NCBI GenBank assembly: GCA_964644675.1 | Contig: CAZXWK010000028.1 | Location: 1 to 31,926 of the forward strand | From: CAZXWK01 sp964644675 | GTDB lineage: Bacteria > Actinomycetota > Coriobacteriia > Anaerosomatales > JAAXUF01 | Direction: 5' to 3' | DNA length: 31,926 nucleotides | Shown: in pieces, positions 1-8,065 of the stretch | Layout: every line of letters starts with the position of its first letter | How positions within the stretch are numbered: position 1 is the stretch's first letter | The notes under the pieces: generated by a model | What the model saw: the letters and a program-made list of their open reading frames with translations, nothing else | Database searches by the model: none | What the model was told of the DNA's origin: nothing | Translations under genes and position numbers: made by a program

Positions 1-985
1 CGATGACCTGGCGCATGGTCTCGATGGGGCACGGCGAGCCGGCCATGATGCCGGTCCGCAGCGACGTGAGGTCGAACATCTCGAACATCGGGTGCGCGAG
101 CTCGGCGATGAACATCGTCGGGACGCCGTAAACGGCGGTGGCCCGCTCCTTCTGGATGGCCGCGAGCACCAGCAGCGGGTCGAACTGCTCGACGCCGATG
201 ATGGTCGCGCCGTGCGTGAGGACCGCGAGCACGCCGAGCACGATGCCGAAGCAGTGGAAGTACGGGACGGGCAGACAGACGCGATCCTTCTCGGTGAACT
301 TCTGGCGCTCGCCGATGTAGAAGCCGTTGTTGAGGATGTTGCGGCTGGTGAGCATGACGCCCTTGGGGAAACCCGTCGTGCCCGAGGTGTACTGCATGTT
401 GATGACGTCGTCGGGATCGAGCGATGCGGTCAGCTCGCGCAGGGCGGCGTCATCGCCGTGCTGGCCAAGGACGATCAGCTCGGGCATCGAGTAGAAGCCA
501 CGGTGCTTCTCGGGACCCATGTAGATGAGGTTCTTGAGGAACGGGAACTCCTCGGAGTCCAGATGGCCGCGCTCCTGGGTCATGGATTCGGGAACCAGGC
601 CGCGCACGATCTCCACGTAGTCGACGTCGCGGAACGAGTCGATGATGACGAGCGCCTTCATGTCGGACTGCTTGATGACGTAGGCGAGCTCGTGGCTCTT
701 GTAGACCGGGTTCACGGTGACGAGCACCACCCCGATCTTGGCCGTCGCGAAGGCGAAGGTGAGCCAGTCGGGCACGTTGCGGGCCCAGATGCCCAGGTGG
801 TCGCCCTTCTGCATGCCGATGGCGAGCAGGCCCTTGGCGAGGTTGTCCACGCGCTCGTTGAACTCGTTGTAGCTCCACCGCAGGGCGCGGTCCGGGTAGA
901 CGATGAAGTCCGCGTCGCCGCGCGCCTCGACCATCTCGTCGAAGTACTGGCCGATCGTGAGATCCGTGTGCAGTTTGACGTCCAT
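1..985 (-). CDS. Acyl-CoA synthetase (AMP-binding), 3' part outside window
   Basis: Adenylate-forming enzyme of the ANL superfamily that would activate a fatty or other carboxylic acid to its CoA thioester via an acyl-AMP. About 328 residues are visible. The ATP/AMP P-loop motif YTSGTTGFPKGV lies at residues 199-210, and a conserved PYFHCFG-type segment follows about 45 residues later. The N-terminal half (residues 20-130: WARNVPDWLTFAFA, VNPVYKSHELAYV) is typical of the long/medium-chain fatty acid CoA ligase group. The start is ATG at 985, preceded by a GGGGG stretch and nine bases after the stop of the XRE-cupin gene, so the two are probably co-transcribed. The C-terminal lid domain is missing because the window ends. 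Substrate cannot be told. Confidence 0.93.
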   Translation of the reverse strand, partial: MDVKLHTDLTIGQYFDEMVEARGDADFIVYPDRALRWSYNEFNERVDNLAKGLLAIGMQKGDHLGIWARNVPDWLTFAFATAKIGVVLVTVNPVYKSHELAYVIKQSDMKALVIIDSFRDVDYVEIVRGLVPESMTQERGHLDSEEFPFLKNLIYMGPEKHRGFYSMPELIVLGQHGDDAALRELTASLDPDDVINMQYTSGTTGFPKGVMLTSRNILNNGFYIGERQKFTEKDRVCLPVPYFHCFGIVLGVLAVLTHGATIIGVEQFDPLLVLAAIQKERATAVYGVPTMFIAELAHPMFEMFDLTSLRTGIMAGSPCPIETMRQVI

Positions 986-994
986 GTCGCCCCC

Positions 995-1570
995 CTACGC
1001 CGGTGCGTACACGACGGCGAGGATGCGTGCGGGTGCGTCGCCGTGCGCGCGCAGCTGGTGCGGGACGATCGAGTCGTAGTAGATGCTGTCGCCCGCGGCC
1101 AGGACGTGGAGGTCCTTGCCGTACTCGATCTCGATCTCGCCGTCCATCACGAAGACGAACTCCTCGCCCTCGTGGCTCGAGAGCTTGTGCTCGCCCGCGG
1201 CCGACGGGTTGACGGCGATCATGAACGGCTCCATGTGGCGCCTGGTCTTGCCCTCGGCGAGCGAGAAGAAGTCGAGCACGCCGGCGTCACTCGAGGTCTC
1301 AAGCGACTTGAGACGGGCGACCTCCTCGGCCTCGTCCTTACGCGTGACGACCGGGCCGACACTCGTGTCGTCGTCGAGCAGCGTGCCCAGGCGGACGCCG
1401 AGGGCGCGCGTGATCTTGATGAGCGGGGCGAGCGAGGGGGCGAGCTGCCCGTCCTCGAGCCCCGAGACGACCGAGACGTCGCAGTCGCAACGCTCGGCCA
1501 GCTCAGCCTGCGACAGGCCGAGCGACTCGCGCAGCGTGGTGATCTTGGTGCCGATGCGGTTGTCCGCCAT
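995..1570 (-). CDS. XRE-family regulator with C-terminal cupin domain
   Basis: A 191-residue transcription regulator. Residues about 6-62 form a Cro/C1-type helix-turn-helix (LRESLGLSQAELAERCDCDVS) and residues about 110-190 a cupin sensor barrel (LSSHEGEEFVFVMDGEIEIEYG, GDSIYYDSIVPHQLRA). This architecture is common in regulators that sense a small ligand through the cupin. The ATG at 1570 was chosen because it starts the HTH domain directly; upstream in-frame sequence reads through the terminator region and is not coding. It sits immediately upstream of the acyl-CoA synthetase, and regulators of this type are often found beside an acyl-CoA or acetyl-CoA synthetase gene, so control of that gene or of acyl metabolism is a reasonable inference. 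Confidence 0.9.
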   Translation of the reverse strand: MADNRIGTKITTLRESLGLSQAELAERCDCDVSVVSGLEDGQLAPSLAPLIKITRALGVRLGTLLDDDTSVGPVVTRKDEAEEVARLKSLETSSDAGVLDFFSLAEGKTRRHMEPFMIAVNPSAAGEHKLSSHEGEEFVFVMDGEIEIEYGKDLHVLAAGDSIYYDSIVPHQLRAHGDAPARILAVVYAPA

Positions 1571-1696
1571 GGATCCCCATCCCCTTCCCCGTCTCCGTCC
1601 GCGCACTTCAGCGGACGCGTGCGGATAGGGTACCCCGAAGTACCGCGCGAGGGTACCGCGCGGTGAGCGCGGCGCAGGTCGCGCGGCCGACAAGCG

Positions 1697-1724
1697 GAGA
1701 GGCCGCCCAGGCAGGCGGCCTCTC
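1697..1724 (-). terminator. Intrinsic terminator hairpin
   Basis: A perfect 11-bp inverted repeat (GAGAGGCCGCC at 1697-1707, GGCGGCCTCTC at 1714-1724) with a 6-base loop lies 32 bases beyond the stop codon of the minus-strand gene at 1756-3009. There is only a weak T-rich tail (CGCTTG), so it would be a tail-poor terminator, as is common in high-GC actinobacteria. Confidence 0.7.
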
Positions 1725-1755
1725 CCACGCACTGCGGACTCAGGAGCCGCGTAGC

Positions 1756-3009
1756 CTAGCGGACCTTCACGGTCCGGTACTTCGAGTAGCCCACGCCGGG
1801 CCGATAGGCGCGGATGCGCCAGCTTCCGGCCGAGGTCAGCTTGAGGTTCTTGCGGTAGGCACCGCCGGCGTCGGCCGTTGCCGTCACCTTCACCTTGCGG
1901 ACCCAGCGGCGGCCCAGCTTCTTCTCGGCGTAGATCGTCACGGGCTTGCCGCTGCTCGCGACGCCGGCACCGATGCGGCCCGTGACGGCGAACGGGCGCT
2001 TGACGCGCACCCTGGCGGGTACGGCGGGCGCGCTCTTCGCGACGACGGGAGTCGCGAGCATCCACTCGCCCATCGCCTGGCCCAGGTCGCCGCCGCCCCA
2101 GTAGACCGCGCGGTAGTACGTCGGGCGGTCGGGGGCGATCTGCGTGACCACGAAGCCGGTCTCGGTCTCCTGGTGGAAGTAGTCGTCCTCCCACGTCTCG
2201 CCATCGAACGAGTGATAGATCTTGAGCGTCCGGCCGCCGGTCGCGAGCGAGCCGTCACCGCGACGCAGCTCGATGCGGAACGTGATGGGCGTCCCGTACA
2301 CCGGCGACAGCGTGTCCGGCGTCAGGGTGATCGTCGGCTTCTCGAGCGCGACGAAGCGCATCGAGGCCGTCGGCGCGCTGGGCCACGGCGCCTTGCCACG
2401 CACCTCGATGCTGACCGTCTGGCCGGGGGCGATCGCGTCGGGGCAGTCCCACGAGAACAGCGTGTCGACGAAGCTGGTCCCGCCCATCTCACGCCCGATG
2501 ACGTCGACGCTGGAGACCGTGACCGACGACGTGTTGGTGACCGAGGCGGTCCACACGCGCATGTCGCCGTCGGCGACCGGGCCGCTCACGCCGTTGAGTC
2601 GGAGCGCGATCGCCGCCGAGGGGCCGGTGCGCTTGTAGGCGTACGGCACGACCTCGCCGACCGTCCAGCCTGCCGCGGCCTCGTCGGGCCGCGAGGAGTG
2701 GAAGGTCGTCCAGTCGCCCGGCGCGAGCAGTTCGCACCCGACCCAGAAGTCGCTCGTGACTGACGGGTTCTCGGCCCAGGAGACGCGGACCTTGTCGACG
2801 GCGACCGTGACCGAGCTGTCGTTAGTGATCAGCCCGTCGACGAAGTGCAGATCCGTGCCGTAGTCGTAGGCGCGGACGACCGCCGAGACGGTCACCGTCG
2901 CCTCCCCCTCGCAGCCGAGCGCGAGCGAGGGCAGCGCGAACACGAAGCACGCGGCGGCCAAGAGCAGCGCGCCCAGAGTGGCCATGCGCGCACGAACGTG
3001 GGTCTTCAC
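1756..3009 (-). CDS. Secreted protein with Ig-like C-terminal domain, function unknown
   Basis: A 417-residue exported protein. The N-terminus has basic residues, then a hydrophobic segment (residues about 10-32, TLGALLLAAACFVFALPSLA) ending in LALGC, so it is a signal peptide, possibly with a poor lipobox. The rest is Ser/Thr/Val-rich beta-sandwich-like sequence. The last ~95 residues (GKPVTIYAEKKLGRRWV, GSWRIRAYRPGVGYSKY) look like the Ig-like module found at the end of many actinobacterial surface proteins; a related module stands at the N-terminus of the deacetylase at 5433. The GTG at 3009 was chosen because GGAGGAG precedes it by six bases. No catalytic motif was recognised. A surface or adhesion role is inference. 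Confidence 0.8.
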   Translation of the reverse strand: MKTHVRARMATLGALLLAAACFVFALPSLALGCEGEATVTVSAVVRAYDYGTDLHFVDGLITNDSSVTVAVDKVRVSWAENPSVTSDFWVGCELLAPGDWTTFHSSRPDEAAAGWTVGEVVPYAYKRTGPSAAIALRLNGVSGPVADGDMRVWTASVTNTSSVTVSSVDVIGREMGGTSFVDTLFSWDCPDAIAPGQTVSIEVRGKAPWPSAPTASMRFVALEKPTITLTPDTLSPVYGTPITFRIELRRGDGSLATGGRTLKIYHSFDGETWEDDYFHQETETGFVVTQIAPDRPTYYRAVYWGGGDLGQAMGEWMLATPVVAKSAPAVPARVRVKRPFAVTGRIGAGVASSGKPVTIYAEKKLGRRWVRKVKVTATADAGGAYRKNLKLTSAGSWRIRAYRPGVGYSKYRTVKVR

Positions 3010-3237
3010 CGGTCTCTCCTCCCCTGCGGATCCGGCGGTGCTCGGTTGACACCGCCGCACCACCCCTATCGGCACGAATGGCAGCTGTTGGAATAGGACG
3101 ACCGTCACACTCCCGATTGTGTTGTGACCTCCGTCACGCCGTAAGACGACACACCGGCGTTCGCGGATGCCGACGTGCCGAGCGGGAACGGGTATCCTTC
3201 CCAGCAGGTGTCCAACGAGCGGTACGAGGGCGGTGAC

Positions 3238-5436
3238 ATGGCGACCGATATCGATGCGCTCCGCCTCAACGTCCGCTACGACGAGGGCAGCGGGCCGGTC
3301 ATGGTCCTGCTCCACGGCATCAACTCCGACGCGACCGACTGGCGCGTGGTCATCGACACCATCGGGAGCGGCTACCGCTTCATCGCGGTCGATCTGCTCG
3401 GCTTCGGCGAGTCTCCCAGGCCGCTCGACATCGACTACACCGCCGACGAGCACGCGACCGTCATCCACAACACGCTCCGCGACCTGGGCGTGGACCGGCC
3501 GTTCCTTCTTGTCGGCTACTCCCTGGGCGGCGACATCGCCATCCGCTACGCGGCCACCTGGCCCGCGCAGGTCAGGCGCCTGTTCCTGCTCTCGACGCCG
3601 TTCTACCTGCCACCCGACACCTTCTCGGCGAAGGGCTTCGGCACGCAGTACCTGCAGGTGATCGCGTTCCAGCGCATCTGGAAGTTCGTCGCGAGGTCGA
3701 AGAAGCGCGACAACCTGCTCTACCAGATCGTCGACGGCCGGGCGCAGGACTTCGCCAAGCAGTTCCTGCGGACCGACGACGTCGCCACGAGCTGGGAAGT
3801 CATGAGCAAGAACCTGCGCAACTGCATAGCGAGGGCGACGTTCGTCAACGACCTGCCACGGCTGGACATGCCCGTGACGTTCGCGCTGGGGATCCGCGAC
3901 CCGATCGTCCACCCCGACCAGACGCCGGCTCTCAAGGTCCTGATGCCCGAGATGGACATCCGTCGCATCGTCGGGCTCTCGGCCGACCACTTCATGCTGC
4001 TCAACCTGCCCGAGACGGTCGCGCGCGAGATCGTTCGCGACGAGGTGAACGGCCTGCACGTGCGGTACCGCGCACAGCCGGATACGGCGGCCGGTACCGA
4101 CCTGCCGGTGCCGGCGGTGTTCCTGCACGGCGTCGTCGAGGCGCCGAGCTTCTGGATCCCCGTCGCCCGCGGCCTGTCCACCATCCGGGAGGTCGAGTGC
4201 ATCGACCTGCTGGGCTGCGGCGAGTCGCCGACCCCGCTCTCGAGCCGCTACGGTCTCGAAGACCACGTCGACGCCGTCGTCCGCACGCTGAAGCGCGACT
4301 TCGGCGACCGGCCGGTCCAGCTCATCGGCCACGGCTTCGGCGCGACGGCCGCGCTGGGCGTCGCCCGCGCCGAACCCGATCGCGTCGCCGGCGTCACCGC
4401 GTTCTCGCCGCTGATCGTCGACCCCGAGCGCTCCGAGTCGGGCAGCCGCTCCGCTGCCGAGGTGCTCGCGATCCGAGACCGCGCACGCGCGATGGCGACC
4501 GATCCGCGGATGCGCGTCGCAGCCGAGCACGCCGAGACCACGCTGATCCCGCTGGTCCGCACGATCGACAACGGCGTGCTGGGAACCGACCCCGCCACGG
4601 TGATGGCCGAGCAGCGCCGACCGGTCACGTTCGTGGTGCCCACAGAGGACGCGGCGACACCGGTCGGATATCTGGAGCGCCTCGCGACCTGCACCGACGA
4701 GGCGCGCCTCCTGCGCCCCGATGGCTCGCGCTGGCTCCCGATCGACAACCCTGCCGCAACGGTCCTGCTCCTCGCCCCCGAAGCGCAGGACGGTGCGCGG
4801 ATCGCCGCCGAGACCCCTGCGCCCCGGCGCGAGCTCTTCCTCGAGACCGCGCGGGAGACGTTCGCGAGCGCCTCGAACCAGGTGATGTGGCGCGGCCTGG
4901 TCATGATGGCGCTCGGCATCGTGCTGCTGTTCGTCCAGCACGTGCCGCCGACCCTGCTCACGATCGGCGCCGCCATCTGGGTACTGGTCGAGGGGGTCAC
5001 GACGATCGCGGGCTCGTTCGGCCTGCGTCGCAGTGGCAAGAATGGCTGGCTGCCTTGGCTGCTCATCGGCGGATTGTCGATCCTGGTGGGCCTGTTCCTG
5101 CTGCTCAGGCGCGACGTGAGCGTGAGGATTATCGCGCTGGTGATCGCCGCCCGAGCGCTCTACATCGGCGTGGCCAACCTCTACATCGTCCGGCGGGTCG
5201 GCGCGCTCCCCAAGGCGCGCTGGCTGTTGGTGTTCGAGGGGATGCTCGGGCTGATGATCGGCGTGTTCCTTCTCGTCGACCCCAGCCTGGGTGCGCGTAT
5301 GCTCAAGGTGGTGCTCGAGTGGTACCTGATTGGCGCGGGATTCTCTGCGGTCGCGTATGCGGTCGCGAATAGACGCGCGATCAAGAAGCGTGTGGACGCC
5401 GTACTGGTAGCCAGAACCGAAGGAGCAGCATCGTGA
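3238..5436 (+). CDS. Tandem alpha/beta hydrolase fused to HdeD/DUF308-like membrane domain
   Basis: A 732-residue three-part protein. Residues about 18-265 are an alpha/beta hydrolase with oxyanion segment LLHGINS, nucleophile elbow GYSLGG (Ser95), Asp221 (GIRDPI) and His251 (SADHFM), a full catalytic triad. Residues about 285-530 repeat the fold (VFLHGVVEAPSFW, CIDLLGCGESPTP), but the elbow reads GHGFGA, with Gly366 where Ser is needed, and the region expected to hold His reads DGSRWLPID. Residues about 548-720 contain about six hydrophobic helices resembling the HdeD/DUF308 family. The ATG at 3238 follows GAGGGCGGTG at good spacing. The stop overlaps the next start (GTGA), so it is translationally coupled to the secreted deacetylase. 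Likely membrane-anchored; substrate unknown. Confidence 0.88.
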   Translation: MATDIDALRLNVRYDEGSGPVMVLLHGINSDATDWRVVIDTIGSGYRFIAVDLLGFGESPRPLDIDYTADEHATVIHNTLRDLGVDRPFLLVGYSLGGDIAIRYAATWPAQVRRLFLLSTPFYLPPDTFSAKGFGTQYLQVIAFQRIWKFVARSKKRDNLLYQIVDGRAQDFAKQFLRTDDVATSWEVMSKNLRNCIARATFVNDLPRLDMPVTFALGIRDPIVHPDQTPALKVLMPEMDIRRIVGLSADHFMLLNLPETVAREIVRDEVNGLHVRYRAQPDTAAGTDLPVPAVFLHGVVEAPSFWIPVARGLSTIREVECIDLLGCGESPTPLSSRYGLEDHVDAVVRTLKRDFGDRPVQLIGHGFGATAALGVARAEPDRVAGVTAFSPLIVDPERSESGSRSAAEVLAIRDRARAMATDPRMRVAAEHAETTLIPLVRTIDNGVLGTDPATVMAEQRRPVTFVVPTEDAATPVGYLERLATCTDEARLLRPDGSRWLPIDNPAATVLLLAPEAQDGARIAAETPAPRRELFLETARETFASASNQVMWRGLVMMALGIVLLFVQHVPPTLLTIGAAIWVLVEGVTTIAGSFGLRRSGKNGWLPWLLIGGLSILVGLFLLLRRDVSVRIIALVIAARALYIGVANLYIVRRVGALPKARWLLVFEGMLGLMIGVFLLVDPSLGARMLKVVLEWYLIGAGFSAVAYAVANRRAIKKRVDAVLVARTEGAAS

Positions 5437-6389
5437 GGAGAGTGCTCATCGCACTCGTGCTCGGCGCCAGCCTGGCGTTCTCGGGCACGGCAAGCGCTTT
5501 CGCCCAGACCTCGATCACGGTGAGCGCCCCCGCTGCGGTGCGCGCGTACAAGTCGTTCGTCGTGCGCGGTACCGCGACGGGAGCGATCGCGAACGGCGAG
5601 GGCGTGGGCGTCCACTTGCAGAAGGCCAGCGGCGGCTCGTGGACGACGGTCTCCTCGGTGCCGGCCGTCGTCTCCGGCGGTGGGTTCTCGGCGAGCATGA
5701 GCTGCCCGTCGCGGGGTCGCTACCGCGTCGTCGCGGAGATCGCGGCGTCGCCCGCACACCCGGCCGCCCACTCCCCCGCGGCGAGCGTGAAGGCGGTGGG
5801 GCCCAAGGTCGTGGCGCTCACGTTCGACGATGGCCCGTGGCGCGGCTCGACCGACAAGATCGTCGCCATCCTCAAGGCGAACGACGTCCAGGCCACGTTC
5901 TTCGTGCTCGGCGCCCAGGCCAAAGGGCAGCCCCAGCGGCTGAAGGCCATCGCCGCCGGAGGCAACCTCATCGGGACGCACAGCTTCAAGCACGCGATGA
6001 TGAGCAAGCGGAGCGCGAAGGCGAACGCCGCCGACCTCAAGCGCTGCATCCAGATCACCCAGTCGGTCACCGGGCAGCGCATGCGCTGGTTCCGCCCGCC
6101 CGGCGGCGCGACCAACGCCAGCGTCCGTCGCACGGCCGCAGGTCTGGGCCTGCGCCAGGTGATGTGGAGCGTGGACACCCGCGACTACACGCAGCCCGGG
6201 ACGAGCAAGATCGTCAGCGTGGCGACCAAGCAGGCCAAGAACGGCTCGGTCATCCTGATGCACGACGGCGGCGGGAACCGCACCCAGACCGTCAAGGCGG
6301 TCCCCGACATCATCAAGAGGCTCAAGGCCAGAGGCTACGACTTCGTGACGCTGGATGAGCTCGTGGCGCTGGGATACAAGCCGAAGTAG
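5433..6389 (+). CDS. Secreted polysaccharide deacetylase (NodB/CE4) with N-terminal Ig-like domain
   Basis: A 318-residue exported carbohydrate esterase of family CE4, expected to remove N- or O-acetyl groups from peptidoglycan or another surface polysaccharide using a divalent metal. Residues 1-25 are a signal peptide (ending SGTASAFAQ); residues about 27-120 form an Ig-like module; the NodB domain spans about 124-318. All hallmark motifs are present: TFDDGP with Asp132/Asp133, the metal pair HSFKH (His183, His187), RPPGG (Arg221), the SVDTRDY segment and LMHD (His277). GTG at 5433 overlaps the preceding stop and is preceded by AAGGAG eight bases upstream. Coupling to the hydrolase/membrane fusion suggests a joint cell-envelope task. 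Confidence 0.95.
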   Translation: MRRVLIALVLGASLAFSGTASAFAQTSITVSAPAAVRAYKSFVVRGTATGAIANGEGVGVHLQKASGGSWTTVSSVPAVVSGGGFSASMSCPSRGRYRVVAEIAASPAHPAAHSPAASVKAVGPKVVALTFDDGPWRGSTDKIVAILKANDVQATFFVLGAQAKGQPQRLKAIAAGGNLIGTHSFKHAMMSKRSAKANAADLKRCIQITQSVTGQRMRWFRPPGGATNASVRRTAAGLGLRQVMWSVDTRDYTQPGTSKIVSVATKQAKNGSVILMHDGGGNRTQTVKAVPDIIKRLKARGYDFVTLDELVALGYKPK

Positions 6390-6401
6390 CGACGTCGAGG
6401 G

Positions 6402-6514
6402 CGCGCGGAGTTCGCCGCCGTCCTCCGCTCACGTCCTCGCCGGGGGCCCTGACGCCTTCGGCGTCCTCCCCGGCTGCGGAGTGTTCGCTGGAGAACGACG
6501 GCGAACTCCGCGCG
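6402..6514. terminator. Large nested hairpin between convergent genes
   Basis: The 146-base space between the convergent deacetylase and aldo/keto reductase genes is almost filled by one nested inverted repeat: an outer perfect 16-bp stem (6402-6417 with 6499-6514), an inner 6-bp stem (6423-6428 with 6476-6481), a 7-bp stem (6439-6445 with 6468-6474) and an apical 6-bp stem with TTC loop (6451-6465). It would terminate transcription from both sides, but it is far larger than a usual terminator. Confidence 0.7.
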
Positions 6515-6535
6515 AACCGGGCCCCTCCCTGCGAG

Positions 6536-7681
6536 CTACTCCCCGAAGACCTTCGCAGCTTGCTCCAGCACGTCCGGAATCGGAATCCCTTGCGGGCAGC
6601 GGTCTTCGCAACTGCCGCACTGCGTGCAGGCCGAGGCCTTCTCGGCGAGCTTGGAGTAGCCGCGCTTGGCGGACTCGACGTCGTCGTAGAGGCTCGCGTT
6701 GTTGAGCTGCCGGATACAGCCGGGGATGTCGACGCCGACCGGGCACGGCATGCAGTAGCGGCACGCGGTGCAGTCGGCTACGATGCGCGACCGGTAGGCG
6801 TGCTGGACGCGGTCGACGATGCGGAGCTCGTCCTCGGTCAGCGAGTCGGCAAGTGCTTCCTCGGCGGTCGCAAGGTTCTGCTCGACCTGCTCCATCGTGC
6901 TCATGCCGGACAGCAGCATCGAGACGTCGTCGTCGTTCCAGACCCAGCGCAACGCCCACTCGGCCGCCGTGCGTCGGGGCTCGGCCGAGTCCCACACCGC
7001 CTGAACGTCCGCCGGTACGCGACCGGCGAGGCGACCACCCTTGAGCGGCTCCATCGCGATGACGCCCAGCCCGCGATCGGCGGCGTAGCGGACGCCCTCG
7101 GTGCCGGCCTGGAACTCGGTGTCGAGCAGGTTGTACTGCACCTGCGCGAAGGTCCAGTCGCCCTCGTCCACGATCTGCCGGAACACCGGGAACGGGTCGT
7201 GGAACGAGAACCCCGCGTAGCGGATGCGCCCGTCGGCCAGCGCGTCGCTCAGGAAGCGCGTCACGCCGCACGCCTTGAGGTTCTCCCAGTACTTCTCGTT
7301 GAGGGCGTGGAGCAGGTAGCAGTCGAGGTGGTCGGTCTGAAGCCGCTCGAGCTGCCCCTCGAGATGGCGCTCCATGTCGTCGCGCTCTCGGATCAGCCAG
7401 CTCGGCAGCTTGGTCGCGAGCAGCACGCGGTCGCGGTAGCCGTCCGCGAGCGCCCGCCCGACGAAGCCCTCGCTCTCGCCCGGCTCCGAGAACGACGAGC
7501 CGTGGTACGGGTAGGCGGTGTCGACGTAGTTGACCCCGCGATCGATCGCGTGGCGGAGCATAGACGTCGCGAGCGGCTCGTCGATGCGCGTGGTATCGCC
7601 GTCGATGACGGGTAGCCGCATGCAGCCGAAGCCGAGCACGGAGACCTTGGGTCCCCTCTCGCCGAGCTTGCGATAGAGCAC
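6536..7681 (-). CDS. Aldo/keto reductase with C-terminal ferredoxin-type Fe-S domain
   Basis: A 381-residue oxidoreductase. Residues 1-270 are an aldo/keto reductase TIM barrel with DTAYPYHG (catalytic Asp54 and Tyr59), LLATKLP (Lys) and CYLLHALNE (His), so the AKR tetrad is complete. Residues about 285-370 carry two Cys clusters, CTACRYCMPCP and CTQCGSCEDRCP, each of the type that binds a [4Fe-4S] cluster. This fusion is widespread in anaerobes, where the substrate is usually unknown; electron input from ferredoxin rather than NADPH only is an inference. The GTG at 7681 is chosen because MLYRKLGERGPKVSVLGFG is the standard AKR N-terminus. It starts nine bases after the stop of the small acidic protein gene, so the two form an operon. 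Confidence 0.94.
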   Translation of the reverse strand: MLYRKLGERGPKVSVLGFGCMRLPVIDGDTTRIDEPLATSMLRHAIDRGVNYVDTAYPYHGSSFSEPGESEGFVGRALADGYRDRVLLATKLPSWLIRERDDMERHLEGQLERLQTDHLDCYLLHALNEKYWENLKACGVTRFLSDALADGRIRYAGFSFHDPFPVFRQIVDEGDWTFAQVQYNLLDTEFQAGTEGVRYAADRGLGVIAMEPLKGGRLAGRVPADVQAVWDSAEPRRTAAEWALRWVWNDDDVSMLLSGMSTMEQVEQNLATAEEALADSLTEDELRIVDRVQHAYRSRIVADCTACRYCMPCPVGVDIPGCIRQLNNASLYDDVESAKRGYSKLAEKASACTQCGSCEDRCPQGIPIPDVLEQAAKVFGE

Positions 7682-7690
7682 CGGGTGGGC

Positions 7691-7939
7691 CTAGCCCTCG
7701 CCGTCGATGCGGTCGAGGAGCTCCTCGGTCTCGTTCTCGGCGACCGCGCCCTCCGCCGAGACGATCTCGCCGGCGTTGCCCGAGAGCATCGAACCGGCCT
7801 CGACGGCGATGCCGACGACCTTGCCGACCGCGTCGCGGAACTCGGCCTTGAAGCCGTGCTTGTCCTCGGGCTCGCCCGACGGCGCGGAGGCGTCGGCCTC
7901 GGGCGTCTCGGCGGTCTCGGGGTTCAACTCGTCGGTCAT
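7691..7939 (-). CDS. Small acidic protein, function unknown
   Basis: An 82-residue, strongly acidic protein rich in Glu, Asp, Ala and Gly. The first ~30 residues look disordered (repeated Pro/Glu/Ala/Ser); the remainder (GFKAEFRDAVGKVVGIAVEAG onward) could form one amphipathic helix pair. I do not recognise a family. The ATG at 7939 is well supported by AAGGAG seven bases upstream. It precedes the Fe-S aldo/keto reductase by nine bases and is probably co-transcribed with it. Confidence 0.7.
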   Translation of the reverse strand: MTDELNPETAETPEADASAPSGEPEDKHGFKAEFRDAVGKVVGIAVEAGSMLSGNAGEIVSAEGAVAENETEELLDRIDGEG

Positions 7940-8065
7940 CGTGGCTCCTTGCTTCGAGCGAGGCTCGGGATGGTCGAATGAACAGCGTGGACTATTGTAC
8001 CCCCGGATGCGACGTCCGGCCGCCACCATCGGGCCTCGGCGCGCACCGGCGGCGGCCCGCCGACC

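Noticed and set aside
92..1666. 524-residue open frame on the plus strand
   Set aside because: It is the mirror of the acyl-CoA synthetase and XRE-cupin genes; its composition (Asp/Arg/Val/Ala/Leu-rich, no motifs) is typical of antisense frames in high-GC DNA.
3010..4941. Upstream extension of the minus-strand secreted protein to a 1061-residue frame
   Set aside because: The extension lies antisense to the hydrolase gene with clear motifs; the GTG at 3009 has a strong ribosome binding site and begins a signal peptide.
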